Assembly (NCBI RefSeq): GCF_005239225.2
Contig: NC_133299.1
Coordinates: 13,024,967 to 13,088,966, forward strand
Direction of reading: 5' to 3'
Length of the DNA stretch: 64,000 nucleotides
Source: Populus alba
Taxonomy: Eukaryota > Streptophyta > Magnoliopsida > Malpighiales > Salicaceae
Shown: piece by piece, positions 22,250 to 34,900 of the stretch
How positions within the stretch are numbered: the stretch's first letter is position 1
Layout of the letters: each line of letters begins with the position of its first letter
The notes under the pieces: generated by a model
What the model was told of the DNA's origin: nothing
Seen by the model: only the letters and a program-made list of their open reading frames with translations
Databases searched by the model: none
Translations under genes and position numbers: made by a program

Positions 22250-25200
22250 GACCTCAAGGTGAGGGAAAGTGTTTTTGAGGCATGACATGCCAACTCATTC
22301 TACATCTTCTTTTTGTCGCCTTTCTCATCAAACCAAAACCTCCTTTGAGGACTTGCGTCTTGAAACCAAAGCCTTTACTAACTTGCTTCTTAAGGAGAGA
22401 TACATGGAAAATGTTGTGGATCTTAGCTTCCTCAAGTAAATTAATCTCATAAGCAACTCCTCTTACCTTTGCTTTTATTTTAAAAGGTCCATAGTACTTG
22501 AATGCTAATTTTTGTTTCTTTTTTTTTTTTTTTGTATACTAGACTATCAAAATGGCTAGAGCTTTAGGTAAACCCACTCACCAACTTCTAACTTGAGCTC
22601 TTTTTTCCTCTTATCTACAAATGTCTTTTTTGTCTTATATTATTTTTAAGTTTTATTGGATTGTCTTCATTATTTCTTGTTTTAACAGAAGATATGAATC
22701 TACTACTTGGTTGCGTGTTGTGCTTGAGATATAGTTAATAATATATGGGGGTGGGTAGTTATAGGTTACTTCATATGGGGTAGACTTAATTAAAGTATGC
22801 AAACTTGAATTGTAGCATTGTTTTATCATGGTTAACTAGTTTGACCAATCCTTCAGGTTGTTCCCAACATAGCATCTCAAATAATCCTCTAGTTTTTTAT
22901 TAGTAGCCTCAGTTTGTTCATCAGTCAAAAAATGGTAAATTAAAGATAAATGTAGTTTGACCCCTTGAACCCTGGATAATTCTCCCTAAAATTTACTAGT
23001 AAAAGTTGGGTTTATGTTGATCACTATATCTTTAGGTAACCTATAAAGCTTTATGACATGCTAGAAAAATACTTGAGCTACTTTAGTAGCATTACAACGA
23101 TGAGATAACATAATGAAATAGGCATATTTGGCCAACCTATCAAACATAAATAATATAACAAAATAGTGGTTAGACTTAGGCACTCATTCAATGAAGTCCA
23201 TAGAAATATAGGACCATAACTTATTAGATATGGGTAGGGGATGTAGAAGCCTGGATATCCTTATGTCCTCACATTTAGCTCACTGAAAAACATCACATCA
23301 TTTAATATAGGCCTGTATGTTTTAGTCCATTCTAACCTAAAAAAAAAGTCTCCTTTAACCCTTCGTAGTTCCTTTTATAGCCTGAATGTCCTGATATTGA
23401 GCTATCATGAACATAGTTCTTAACAATCTCTTTAATAGGACAGGTTTTATTTAGATAAATCATATCCTTGTAATATATAACACCCTCTTAAATTGATATT
23501 TAAGTGCCTATTTTCTCCTTTTTCTAATTGATGCACTATTTCTTGGATCTCTAGATTAGACTTATAACTACTTCTCAACTAATCTACCCAACTAACTAAA
23601 TATTTAGTAAAAGCCCATAACATACCTTCTGAATTATCAATGCTTTTCAATAGGGCATTTGCCCATAAATCTACCAAAAAATCATTGCTAATTAGTTTGG
23701 ATAGTCACTTTTATTGTGTTTGGGTTTGAATCCTTTGTTCCAATAGGTACTTCAAGCTTTATTAATCTATTTTAACCTTGAAAGTCTGCCCTAAAAATAT
23801 GGTCTCCATTTCTAAATTGATGAGACTAATACTAGAAACTTTTTTTATATAAATGGATAGAAGTAACTCCTTACCTTTAAAACCCTTGCAGAAATAGGAA
23901 ATTGATCTTCCTCTTTGCATTAATACTACTCCAATGCTTGTACCTAAAGCGTCACATTCCACTATGAATGTTTGATGAAAATATAGAAGTGTTAGGACTA
24001 GTGGAGTAATGATTGTTGCCTTTAGTTTTCAAAGGGCTAGTCTACTTCTAGATCCTACTTTAAATCTCATTTCTTTAAAAGCATGGTTAGTGGGCCTGTC
24101 ATAGCCCTAGAATCCTTGATAAATATTCGGTAGTAACCTGTTAAGCCTAAATAACTCTTTAGTGACTTCTAGGTTCCTGGTTTGAGCCATTTGACCATAG
24201 ACTTCACCTTCAATTTGCCAATCTAAATGCTTTTTCTTAACACAATATGACCAAGGTATTCTATTTCTTTACAAGAAAACTGATATTTAGACTTTTTATG
24301 TTGCATTAGTGTTTCCAATACCAATCTTATATGATTAGTATGCTTATCTTCACTTCGGCTTTAAACCAAAATGTCATAAAACAAAAAACATTATAATTTT
24401 CCTAAGATATGGCCAAAAAAAACCCCATTCATTAATCTTTGAAATGTTGAAGAGGTGTTGGTAAGCCTAAATGGCATTAAAAAAACAACTCATAATGCCC
24501 TTCGTGAGTTCTAAAAGCAGTTTTGGAAATATCTTTCTCTTTCATTCTAATTTGATGGAAACTAGATCGTAGGTTCAATTTAGAAAAAAACCTGAGAATC
24601 ATAGAGCTTATCTAACAATTCTTCTACCACCGAAATTGAAAATTTTTCTTTTATAATTTTCTCTTTGAAAGCCTGATAGTCAACACACATTAACCTTGAG
24701 TCATCTACCTTCCTAACTAATAGGACTAATGATGAAAAAGAGCTTTGGTCGGGCCTTATTATGCCCAATTCAAGTTTTATTGACCAATTTTTCAATTTCT
24801 ATCTATTGATAATAAAGGTACCTCTAAGGCCTTACATTTATAGGATAAGTTCCCTCCCTTAACACAATTAAATGGTTGTGAGATTTGTTAAGATGTAGGC
24901 CTTTAAGTTCCTCAAAAACCTCTTTGAATTCATGAAGTCCTCCATTTCTCTAGGAACCAAAGCTTGAACATTCTCCATTTCTCAAACCTATAGAATCATT
25001 CCCTAACCACTCTGTTTAGTTCTTGTAAAAATATTAGCCTGCAATCCACTTCTTATTCTTGGATCCATATCCCTCTAATTTGGATCTTCTGGCTATTACT
25101 TTGGAGATCCATAGCTAAGGTAGTGAAGTCCCATAAAATCAGCTAAAATGTCTTAAACCACTAAATCCCTAAAACTATATCACAACCCTTTAATTAAATG

Positions 25201-25450
25201 ACAAGGGCATGTAAAATAAATTGGGCCTATTGAATGGAAATCATAATATTTAAACAACTACCTCCGCTCCAAACTTTTATACCACCCACCATATTCATTC
25301 TAATTGGCCTATGTTTTAGAAATCTTATCCTAACTCTCTTTGATGCCCTTGGATTCAAGAAATTAGGTATGCTTCATGTGTTAATTAATGCCATAAAATA
25401 TGACCATTTATCTTAACTTCTACCCTCATGATGTTAGGGTTTAAACTTCT
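22250..25450 (-). pseudogene. Gypsy pol (protease-RT-RNase H-integrase), decayed
   Basis: Minus-strand blocks, in coding order: reverse transcriptase at 24800-24580 (SGIIRP-like [43 protein letters not shown]); RNase H at 23965-23760 (ECDALGTSIGVVLMQRGR, LGQTFKVKID); integrase at about 23200-22750 (FDRLAKYAYF, LYRLPKDIV, a TDEQTE block close to TDGQTE). The C-terminal part at 22620-22260 has KELKLEVGEWVYLKL and KIHNIFHVSLLKK. Every part has stops or frameshifts. The sequence 25450-25000 should hold the protease but I could not place its catalytic triad. Confidence 0.85.
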
Positions 25451-25499
25451 TATAATTGCATGAAGCAAAATTCCTACCTCTTATGTCTACCTTTCTTTA

Positions 25500-26393
25500 A
25501 GATCTCTCAAGTTGATAAGGTCTCTAAGAGATTAGAGATTCCTTACTCATTTTCATCTTCAATTTCTTCAATCAAATAAATCTTTGGCCCATCATACTTG
25601 TAGCTTAGGGCCCAATTCTCATTACACTTAAAACAAAGCCTTTATCCCTTTTCTTCTTAATTTGGGTTAGAGTGAGTTTATGGAGTTGTATTGAAGATTT
25701 AACATCCATCCTAGGCAGAGACTGAGATTGGTTCCTCATTTGAGTCACTGTTGGGCTGGGCTTCCAAGCTCACCTCATAATTGCTAAATTATCTTCTTGC
25801 ATTCTAGCCAACCTATAAGCAACCACTAAATTATATGGATTCAGCATCCTAGCCTTGTACTTGATCTCATTTTTTAACCCTCCCAAAAAACAATTAAGTC
25901 GATGTGAATCAGAGAGTCCTTTAACCTTATTTGAGAGGACTTCAAACTAGGTCTTATAGGCTTCAACTGACGTCACTTGTCTTAAATTGATAAGGGACTC
26001 CATAGGGTCATCATAAGATGAAATTTCATACTGGATCTGAAGAGCTTTTACAAAAGCTTCCCAACTTATAACGACTCATGTCTCCTCCAATTCTCAATAC
26101 CATGATACTAAGTTCCTTTCCATGCGAAAATTGGCTATAAACAACCTATAAGGTGGTGGTGTATTGTGAAAATTAAAAAATTGGTTTACCTTGTAGACCT
26201 AACTAATCAAGTCCTCACCATTGAATCATGGGAATTCCAATTGAATGGATTTAGGTTGAACTGGTTGGTGCTCCTTATATGGGACTACCTCATACCTTTG
26301 ATTACCATTGACAAATATCATGGGGGAAGTGGGCAATGAATTCCTTGACCATTTTTCCTAAGCTTTAGATAGTTGGTCCATCTTGGTTGACAT
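25500..26393 (-). pseudogene. Gypsy gag, decayed
   Basis: ATG at 26393 on the minus strand. The reading shows EFPxFNGEDLIS, then FNFHNTPPPYRLFIANF, WEAFVKALQIQY, SYDDPMESLINLRQ, LSDSHRLNCFLGGLKNEI and LNPYNLVVAYRLARMQED. This is the standard plant Gypsy gag layout. A decayed CCHC zinc knuckle follows near 25640-25600. Several in-frame stops. Confidence 0.8.
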
Positions 26394-26554
26394 GATTCTC
26401 GATTGTTAAACTATATTTTCCAAAACATGTTGTTGATTCTGCTGATTTTGTTGTTATGCATCTTGTTGTTGCTTCATTCTTGTTACTTTTTCTATCAACT
26501 GAGAAACTCCGGTGCCTTCTTTGTATTTCCAAAGAACTTCGCTCTGAACGAAGT

Positions 26555-27162
26555 TGTAATGAACCAAAACTGGAACAATAGGTTTTTATTGAATTTTCAA
26601 GGTTCAAATTACAATAAAGATAAATTTAGACAAATTAAAAAGAATAAAGCTTCAAATAACCAATTGAAAGAACAATTTTGATCTTAATTTCTAGGCAAAT
26701 TCGAGGTAGCCTGGCCTTTTTGGTGATGAGATTTGCTTTAAAGCATTTCCCTGCCTCTACTGTAAATCCTCCCCTTCATGTGTATTAGCAAATTTTAACA
26801 GTTTGAATTTTAGATGAAGATTTTGTGATGAAGTGTTGTAATCCTGGACTGATATGAATTTTGACCCATTCTCTCTTTTCAAAATGTTGTCGTTGTCTTT
26901 TGAACATTAATCCTCTTTTTTATGATGCTCCATCGTGTTGCTGGAAAGAAATCCCTTGATCCACGTGCCAGCCTCTAATAAAAAAAACAAATATAGTTGT
27001 CCATGTAAGTCTTTCCTCCGTAAGTCATGCATTCATCATCCATTTGCTAACCCATTGATTTCTTGCTAACCCATTGATTTCTTCTGGTAGATTATTTGTT
27101 TCTTCTCAACCAATCAACTTGTTCTTCACTTAAAGAGAAAAAATTAAAGATAAATATAGTTG
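26555..27162 (-). repeat. 5' LTR of the minus-strand Gypsy element (outer end truncated)
   Basis: Aligns with 21597-22225 along its length; similarity ends at about 27162, some 20 bp short of the full LTR. A decayed primer-site-like TCAGAGC lies just inside it near 26540. Confidence 0.78.
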
Positions 27163-27960
27163 TGAAATAAATCTTAATATGGAAAATCATGCTAATATAA
27201 TTTAGAAGGATAAAGTTGGAAATAAAAAAGTTTGATGACTGAAATAAAAAATAAAATTACACTTTCCATATTAAAAATACATTAAATGAGATTTGTATTG
27301 TTCCTTCTCCTCATATATTGTATCATAGTTAGATAGCTTTTAAAGTTGCAGTTTGAAAAATAGATTTTTAAAAAAACTATAAATTATAGCTTTTTTTTTA
27401 ATTAAAGTTTTAAGAAATAATTTTCAACTAGATCTATATAAAATTATGATATTTTTTAATTAATTAAATATTTTTAAATATATAATTAAAATAAAATATC
27501 TATGGCTACACAATCATACAAACAAACGGAACCTAGAACGTACAATACCTCCATCACTGCAAGGAAATTAGGATTTAGGAGACCACATTGAACCCTTTTT
27601 TAATATATAATTGAATTAACAATGTTATTATTGTCTGAAATTAAGGATTCGGTTGAAAGCCGTGAGCACCGACTGAAATTTAAAATCCACAACTATAATT
27701 TATCTTAGGAGGCAATTTCGAGAGGCTTAGATTCTCAGGTTGAGTGAGTGGCAGATTTAACTCTCCCACACATGGCAGGCCTCCATATTCATTTATCCTC
27801 TCGAGAGGCCCCACCACCATTATCACCATAACCACCTGTATCAGATTACTTCATAATCAACAGAAACAGAACAAAACAAGCAAATCCTCCCCACCATTAT
27901 TGCTCTGGTCTCTGCGGCTGCAGCCTGCAGCAGCAACTGGACTGCTGTTATTATCAAGTA
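27163..27960. other. Promoter and 5' leader region of the CBM20 gene
   Basis: AT-rich to about 27660, then less AT-rich. The 5' UTR probably lies in 27740-27960, where the + strand ORF at 27744-28001 is not supported as coding. No clear TATA box found. Confidence 0.4.
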
Positions 27961-30192
27961 ATGAAAACCCTAACAAGTTCTTGTTCAAATATCATCCTTG
28001 ACAAAAAAGGAGACAACAGACCCGTTTTCTCTTCTAGAGAATTGAGACATGAAGTTAGTATTTTGCCATCAAAGAAGCTTGTTCATAGTGTTGGCTTCTT
28101 GCATTGGCTATGTGTGAAACATAAGCCCATCTGTCCAATTCGTGGTTCTTCTTCTTTCTCACCTGAGTCCCAGGCATGTAATCTTTTCTTTAACTTCTCT
28201 CTCGCTCTGTGTATATCACAGTATTCAAGTTTCAGGTTTCCTAATTCTCCAAAAATACTCATGAATCATTGACTCAGGGTTTTTCTTTTTTCTTTTTTTC
28301 TTGAGAATTTTTTAAAAGAGAAAACAGAGTCCTTGAGAAGAATTATATCAAAGAATATAGAAATTATGCTTAAAACACATCTCTATGACCTTTACTTGTG
28401 TTTATTTTTCTCTCCAAGGAAATTTTGATGGATGACGTTATAAGGTGCTAATGGGGTGAGGATTTGTTGTAGGTATACTTGAAATCAGTTTTTTGATCTG
28501 AACTGGTTTTAATTTCTTCCTTTAGGTAGACTTGGAGGCTGAAGATGCTCAAAACCAAGAAACAAGTGAGTAATTCTTTTCTTGTTTAGACCTTGAGATC
28601 TTTTCGTCAATCCTTGGTCTCAACAAGACATGCTTATCTCTGAGTGCAGATGAATCAAAGACAGTTCATGTCAAATTCCAGCTACGGAAGGAGTGCTCCT
28701 TTGGAGAGCAATTTACCATAGTAGGAGATGATCCTTTGTTGGGATTATGGGATCCTGAAAGTGGAATACCATTGAACTGGTCAGATGGGCATCTTTGGAC
28801 TGTTGAGATGGTAAGCAGAAACTACTAAACAATCTATTAAATGTTGTTACTTTTGCTGATGCCTCTGCTGTTTATATAGGATATACCAGTTGGAAAATCC
28901 ATCCAGTTCAAGTTCATACTAAAAGGAATTGCTGAGAAGATTTTCTGGCAACCGGGTCCTGATCGAATTCTCCAAACGTGGGAAACCAGTAATACCATCG
29001 TAGTTTGGGAAGATTGGGAAGATGCTGCATTGCAGAAGATAACAGAGGAAGAACCATCTGCTAATGGGAGTGAGGAACCTGCTGTCAACCCAGAATCGCT
29101 GATTGTTGCCGAGAACTTGACTTGTCAAAAGGAAGAGCTGGTTTCTGATATGAGCAATGGAGCAGTTACCGTGGATGTGAGTTCTAACCCAGAAAAGAAA
29201 CCATCGCCAGTGACTTGCAAGAAAGCAATTGTTGCTGATAACATTTCTCCTGAGCAAGAGAAACCTCAAGCTATTGTAGCAGATAACATTTCTCCTGTGC
29301 AAGAGAAACCTCTAGCTATTGTAGCAGATAACATTTCTCCTGTGCAAGAGAAACCTCTTTCTATTGTAGCAGATAACATCAGTGACTCAGAGGGGGCTTC
29401 TGCTGTGAATGTGAATGTTAGCAATGCAGTGTTAGGTGAAAAGAGAACCAGTCACCAGGAGGAAGAACAGAGAACTACATCAAGCAAGAGTACAGTGATT
29501 AGAGAGGATGTTGTCAGAAATGATGATGTTCCAACAGCCATAAACTCAGCAAGCTCTGATGTCCAAGGAAGTCTGGTTACTCATGGAGGAGATGTTGTTC
29601 TGGTTACTGGCTTGTCTGCAGCAACAGGGATACCAAGTGAAGCAGCTATTGACAGTGAAGGTGAGGGATGCCGTGCCTCTGATGCCTCTGTTGGAGTTGG
29701 TGAAAAGGATCACAATTTGCCAGAGGTAACTGCCTGATTAATGTATAGTAGTACATCTTGTGTCTCTCCTTACATTTCGTTTCTGCTACCAATTTTACTT
29801 TAAATGAAATAAAGGCTCCATTTCCATGATTCCTGTTCCATTCTGTATTAAATTTGTGTCCGAGTCCTAATAATATTCAGTTCGATGAGAAGCGTGAAGT
29901 CGGTGATGAACCACTTCGAGGAGAAACAATGGATGGGTTCAACGATGAGGAGCCGCACGGCAATGAGATCATACACAAACCACTGGCGAAAGAAGTAAAG
30001 TTTGATGTTGATGACAATCCACATCGAGAAGAATCAATCAAAGGGCTTGATGATGAGGAGCAGCACAGCCATGAACTCGTATATAAGCCATGGGCCAAAG
30101 AAGAAAAGAAGCAAGAGTTTGTAAGAAACTGTGTTGTTCAAAATGACCTGCACTGGATACAGAAGCTGCTAACCAGTTTAGGGTTGCTGTAG
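27961..30192 (+). CDS. CBM20 (starch-binding domain) protein, probably plastid-targeted
   Basis: Exons by eye: 27961..28173, 28526..28565, 28650..28810, 28880..29725, 29881..30192; 523 aa. Residues 1-70 are rich in S, K and R and poor in acidic residues, like a plastid transit peptide. Residues about 90-180 form a CBM20 domain, with [53 protein letters not shown] and [11 protein letters not shown]. It keeps the tryptophans that bind starch in this family. The rest is acidic and low-complexity, with a 15-residue repeat and a duplicated DEExHxxEL-type segment in the last exon. Arabidopsis has similar single-CBM20 proteins (carbohydrate-binding-like fold, At5g01260 type). I infer binding of starch or glucans in the plastid; no catalytic domain is seen. 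Intron 1 needs either a GC donor (CCCAG/gcatgt with tttag/GTAGAC) or a GT donor 4 bp later with an acceptor 4 bp later. Both keep the frame. Confidence 0.87.
29225..29389 (+). repeat. 45-bp coding repeat in the CBM20 gene
   Basis: Units start at 29225, 29270, 29315 and 29360 (partial). Each encodes [15 protein letters not shown]. An older, diverged copy ([15 protein letters not shown]) lies upstream at about 29098. Copies 2 and 3 are almost identical, so the expansion is recent. Confidence 0.9.
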
Positions 30193-31959
30193 CATCAAGA
30201 AAGCAGAGAAACAATTTATTCTATGCCTGATTCTGTGCTACCTAGTTGCCCTACATTTTTGAAGTGGCCTGGGCAGCCAGACAATTGCAGTTGTGTGTAT
30301 AGACGATTGTGACCAAGCCATGATGTTGCTGTAATCTATTCCACTAGATTGCTCAAGTTTTGTTCTTTTATTGTTTTATAATGCAATATGTACACAGTGA
30401 CAGCTTATTCTTTATCATGTGTGACATAGAGATGATAACAATGGTGGTTTTGCAAGGAAGACGCAGTTATTTTCTCCTGAATGCTGCAGGTTGAAGAAAT
30501 GTGTGAAAGCAGTGCTAAATATTCCTGTACTGTCTGTTATTCCCACCACAAACAATAACAATTACATGTTGTTTTAGTACAACTCTTCACTGCAGCCCAG
30601 ATGATGGTAAGTATATTCGAAGGGAGATTTACCTTTAAAGCCTGATTCCCTGTGCAATCATAGAAATTATAATTAGGGTTCCATGAGACAATTATCCTGC
30701 GCACCAATTGATGGTGGTTCCTTGTGTGATGGTGGAAAACACAACTTTCTGAAGTTACAGCAATTGGCCAAAACTTCCTACTTGGTAAGAAGATTAAAAC
30801 AGCAGGTAACCTCGAGAGCAAGAAGTCAACGGTGATTCTGGAACTCGTCCCTCCTCCCATTTGCAGTAGTTATTTTTCAATTAATTGTGTATTGTTTGGG
30901 GGGGGGGGCGGCTGAGAAGCACAATCATAGCCATATGACAATGCACTGGAAACAATGTTTGCTCTGTTACCAATGACGTAACGTCTGGTCTGCAATCAAA
31001 ATCTCGAATTTCTACAATCGAAACCAAGCAAAAATAAGCGTACGTCGAGGGGAGCTTCGTATTTTTTTTTATTTTTTGTAATAAGATCGAGGCCTGCTCA
31101 CTGGATAGCTCCATGCCCAAACAATTGGTGGATCAATCCCCAAGCTGAATAGCTCCATATGCAAGCATATTTTTGTATCGGACGAGGCTCCAAGCTTCCA
31201 GCCAAAAGCTGTGCCCCCGAGATCCATCTGCCTGACCACCACAATTCCACATAGGAACTTCCGCATCTTAGTCACATGCCTCACAGTTCTGGAAATAGAT
31301 TATTAGGTTCTAAAAGATTTGGTACTGCTGATTCTCCCAGCAAGGACCGTTCGACATGCTGATTAGGATCTTTCAACGGCCTCTAGCCCCTTCAAATTTC
31401 AGGCTTTAAGACGAGACAGTATCTGCTCGGTGAGGATGGCATTGCGTTACTACAGAGGGCAACAAGCCCGCACCAAGAACATATTCTCTCTCAAGATTGA
31501 CAGACCAGTCCGTATAGGCAACAGCTGTGTTCATCTTGTACTGCTAAACAAAAAATTAGTCATTGGATAACGCTTTAAAAAATATGCAATTGCCACCATA
31601 GAAATAATCAAAAGTATTTACAATTGACAGAGCGCTGAATTATTTTATAAGAACGGTGCTGGAAGCGAAAGAATTGGTGGCCACCTAAAACTAGAAACCA
31701 CATTTATGCTAAAGCAACTAACAAGAAGAGTTACTGTAACAAGTGGGGACTGGAGGAGAAGATTCAGCCAGAACAGCACCATGTGCGTTTTAAGCCAAGC
31801 TCTGCCCTTGTCATCCCCCAAAAATCAAAAAGGAGGGAGCCAGAGGAGGATAACAATGTGCCTATCTTTCCAGAAGAGCAAGATTCAGATGCATAATTTT
31901 AGATTCAAAAAGAAAAAACCTTCGAATCATTCATCATTTTCCCAATATCTTGGCTTTTA
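30193..31959. other. Convergent 3' region between the CBM20 and CPL2-like genes
   Basis: Holds the 3' UTR of the + strand gene (to about 30420) and probably the 3' UTR of the - strand CPL2-like gene (from 31959 downwards). Minus-strand ORFs at 30537-31284 do not resemble known proteins. A run of ten G at about 30899-30908 is the only oddity. Confidence 0.4.
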
Positions 31960-34900
31960 TCATACGTGACTCTCATTCTTGGATTGCCGAAAGGGTAGAC
32001 TTTGTGAACCACACAGTTCTTCTTTTGACCGTTTACTTGGTATAGATGGCGGTGATCTGGAAAGATAAATCAAACCATATCAGGAAGGCATGATTAGTTC
32101 AGAAAATTATTACACAATTAACAACTGAAGTAGGAAGCTATCAAGCTACCATTGTTTAAAGCATCTCCAGACTAGACACACCATAATTTTCCATGACAAG
32201 AATGCAAATGGACCAGATTATGTCAATGCATACACACCAAACCAAAGAGCAGAGCAGAGCAACGTGCCGGGAAAAATTCATGCTCTACAAAAATCTGATA
32301 ACAGATTATGAGAGATCACAAACAAAGGCACAAAAATGTCATGACACTACCAAATAACCCAGAAAAGAAGCACCATGCCCTCCTATTTCCTTCCAGCTTG
32401 CAGCCCAGAAAGTAGCTTAAGTTTATAATTCCAAATGAATCTCATTTCCATAGGTTGGAATGACATTCAAAAAAGCACATGCCATGTCGATACAGTATAA
32501 GAAAGCATACAGAAATACCACAATAAGGTACAGAATAAGGAAAGGCAGGGCAAAAAGGCTCAGCAAGGAGTGCATATGGATGTCACGTGTGAAAAATCCA
32601 AGGACAAGGCCAACAAGGATCCTTCAAACACAACGTCACTTGGAGGACCCTCAATGGATTATCCTTCTAGGAAGAACGAAAAGCAAGACCAATGCATATG
32701 TATGACTTAGCATAAGCATCATGACTCCCAAACAACCTGATTAAGCAAACCCCCTAAGATGCCCACAAAGAACCGAATTCACCATTATAGAGAACCCATT
32801 GAATTCCACATGTTCAAATAAATCCACTTCATGACTCAATAAAAATGAAATTCAACTAACTGAAAAACAGAGCTTTTGATTCAAATAGAGTAGTTGGTGA
32901 GCACAATTGCCAGTCACGCTAATCCCATTCCTCAAACACTAACTGAAAAAAAAATGTCTAAACTGCTCCCTCTGCGCTATTATGATGTCAATTTATAATT
33001 TATTAGCTATACAAGGAAGAAGCCCTTTTGACATTACCTAGGGGAGTTGGCACGTTTCTGCTTTTGCTGATTTACCATATTGGATGTATTCACAAGCTCA
33101 GCATCAGCAACCTGCAAATCATTTTCCAACAATACAATAGATGCACATTAGGCATACAGACAATGTATAGTCTTAGAAATGGAGTTCTTATGGCGTTTTA
33201 TGCCATTCTGATAATCTCAAAAGTGAAAATGCATTTAACAAACTTGAAAATCTGTGATACATTTAAAAAATATTTAGTCCTTCAAGTTCACAGTCAGTTT
33301 GGCGCCAAAAAAAATCCAAAGCAGCGAAGACTATGAGAGAGGTGTGTTTGAAACTAACAAAGACTAGTGATAAAATGGGGACATGAGAAGTTTGCAAATT
33401 CTAAAATAAATAATTGTGCCTCCAAAATTATGGAAGATAAAGAAGTAAAAAGGCACTCCCATTGAAAAGAACAATAAAATGGTAAACCAACTCTGAACGG
33501 AATGGCTGATTCAACTACATGGGAGTACTTGGATAATGGGCCTGACCACCAAGTCTTACCTCTTAAACAGGAATAACTGGAGCCTGGTTAAGGCCACAGT
33601 GGCGAACATGAAGCCAGCTTTCCTTTTCACTGTTTTAGCTCCCACATCTTGGTGCAATGCAAAATCCAAAAGGGAGTAGTTTCTGTTCAGATAACTACTA
33701 CCCAATATGGAAATTTCTTGCCAACATACCCTTATCCAAGCATCACCTATGTTTTTGAACAAAGGAATCAAATCAAGTACTGAAAGCATCATAAAAATAT
33801 CCGCACCTCAGAAGGACGTTCTTTAGCTGAACCATCTTCTCGTACCAGATCACTTGATTCAGGACTGGTAATGTCCCATACAAATCCATTCTCGTCCCCA
33901 ATAGAAAGCTTATCAAAATCACCATCCACAGCACCAGAATGGGGTGAAACATATGCTGCGTATTTTTCTGAGAACAATAAATACATTCAGCACCTTCTTA
34001 TAAAACATATGGGTCAGTATTCATGATCATCTAGTGAAGGAGATGCTGAGATAACAATAATAAGTCTTGCACCTATCTAATTTATGTTAAACCCAGTTAA
34101 CATATCCATTGGCAACCAATATGAATATGCATACCTATCACATAACATAAATTCTTTGACTATAGAAATAATCAATGTTTACGTGCTTACCATTTAATGA
34201 CGAGTTCACACACAACTAACCTAGACCATGCAAATATTTAACTCCACATTCATCAACATTGCACAAAAGAAAAGGAGTAAAAAAATTACAAAAAAAAAAA
34301 ATCTCAAACATAGAATTATGAGAGAGAAATGAGCTAGAGAATAAATTTACCTGCCAAGCTGAGAAGTGCATTCTCAGCTGCTTGCTGTTGTGCATCCTTC
34401 CGTGTTTTACCCATTCCAACACCTATCTTTTCACCGGTGAACAAAACCTAAATCATTTAAGTCAGCAAAATGAGTCTGTTGGAGTCCAAAAGCAGCATGA
34501 TATTGCTACAAGCTAAAAGGAAAAGATAAGTACACAAAAAGAAGAGATTGTTTTGTTGTAGGAAGAAATGTTCATGCAAACTAATATGTCAAATGATAAG
34601 TGGTCAAATGTAGATCCCTGAAATATTAAATGATTGATTAGCATTGAAAGAGCAATTTCTGCATCAGGTTGTGTAAAAACTTTGTATAATTGTTTGTATG
34701 TATAGCATTACTCATCAGAGGTGTTAGTAAAAGTGGACTTTAGCCACAGAGCTACTAAAACCCACACAATAGCCCCGAAGGTTTGATGCAAGTTTTCATC
34801 CTCTCAATTTTCTATTCAAAGGGGCCTTTAAAAAGGAATGACCAATTCAGCAGCTCTTGTTAATCTCAATTGTAGGAGGCATTTATAAATTTCCAAGAGT

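Larger units (their letters stand above)
21597..27162 (-). mobile_element. Decayed Ty3/Gypsy retrotransposon with both LTRs
   Basis: Two related flanks of about 600 bp (21597-22225 and 26555-27162) both begin TGTAATGAACCAAAAC on the + strand and stay alignable to AAAGATAAATATAGTT. Between them lies a gag-pol region on the minus strand in the order gag, protease region, reverse transcriptase, RNase H, integrase, C-terminal end. That order (integrase last) identifies Ty3/Gypsy. Numerous stops and frameshifts make it non-autonomous. About 5.6 kb in all. The outer LTR lost its last 20 or so bases, so the target duplication cannot be read. Confidence 0.88.

Noticed and set aside
30537..31284. Minus-strand ORFs of 71-107 codons downstream of the CPL2-like gene
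   Set aside because: Unlike known proteins; best explained as 3' UTR and intergenic sequence between two convergent genes.
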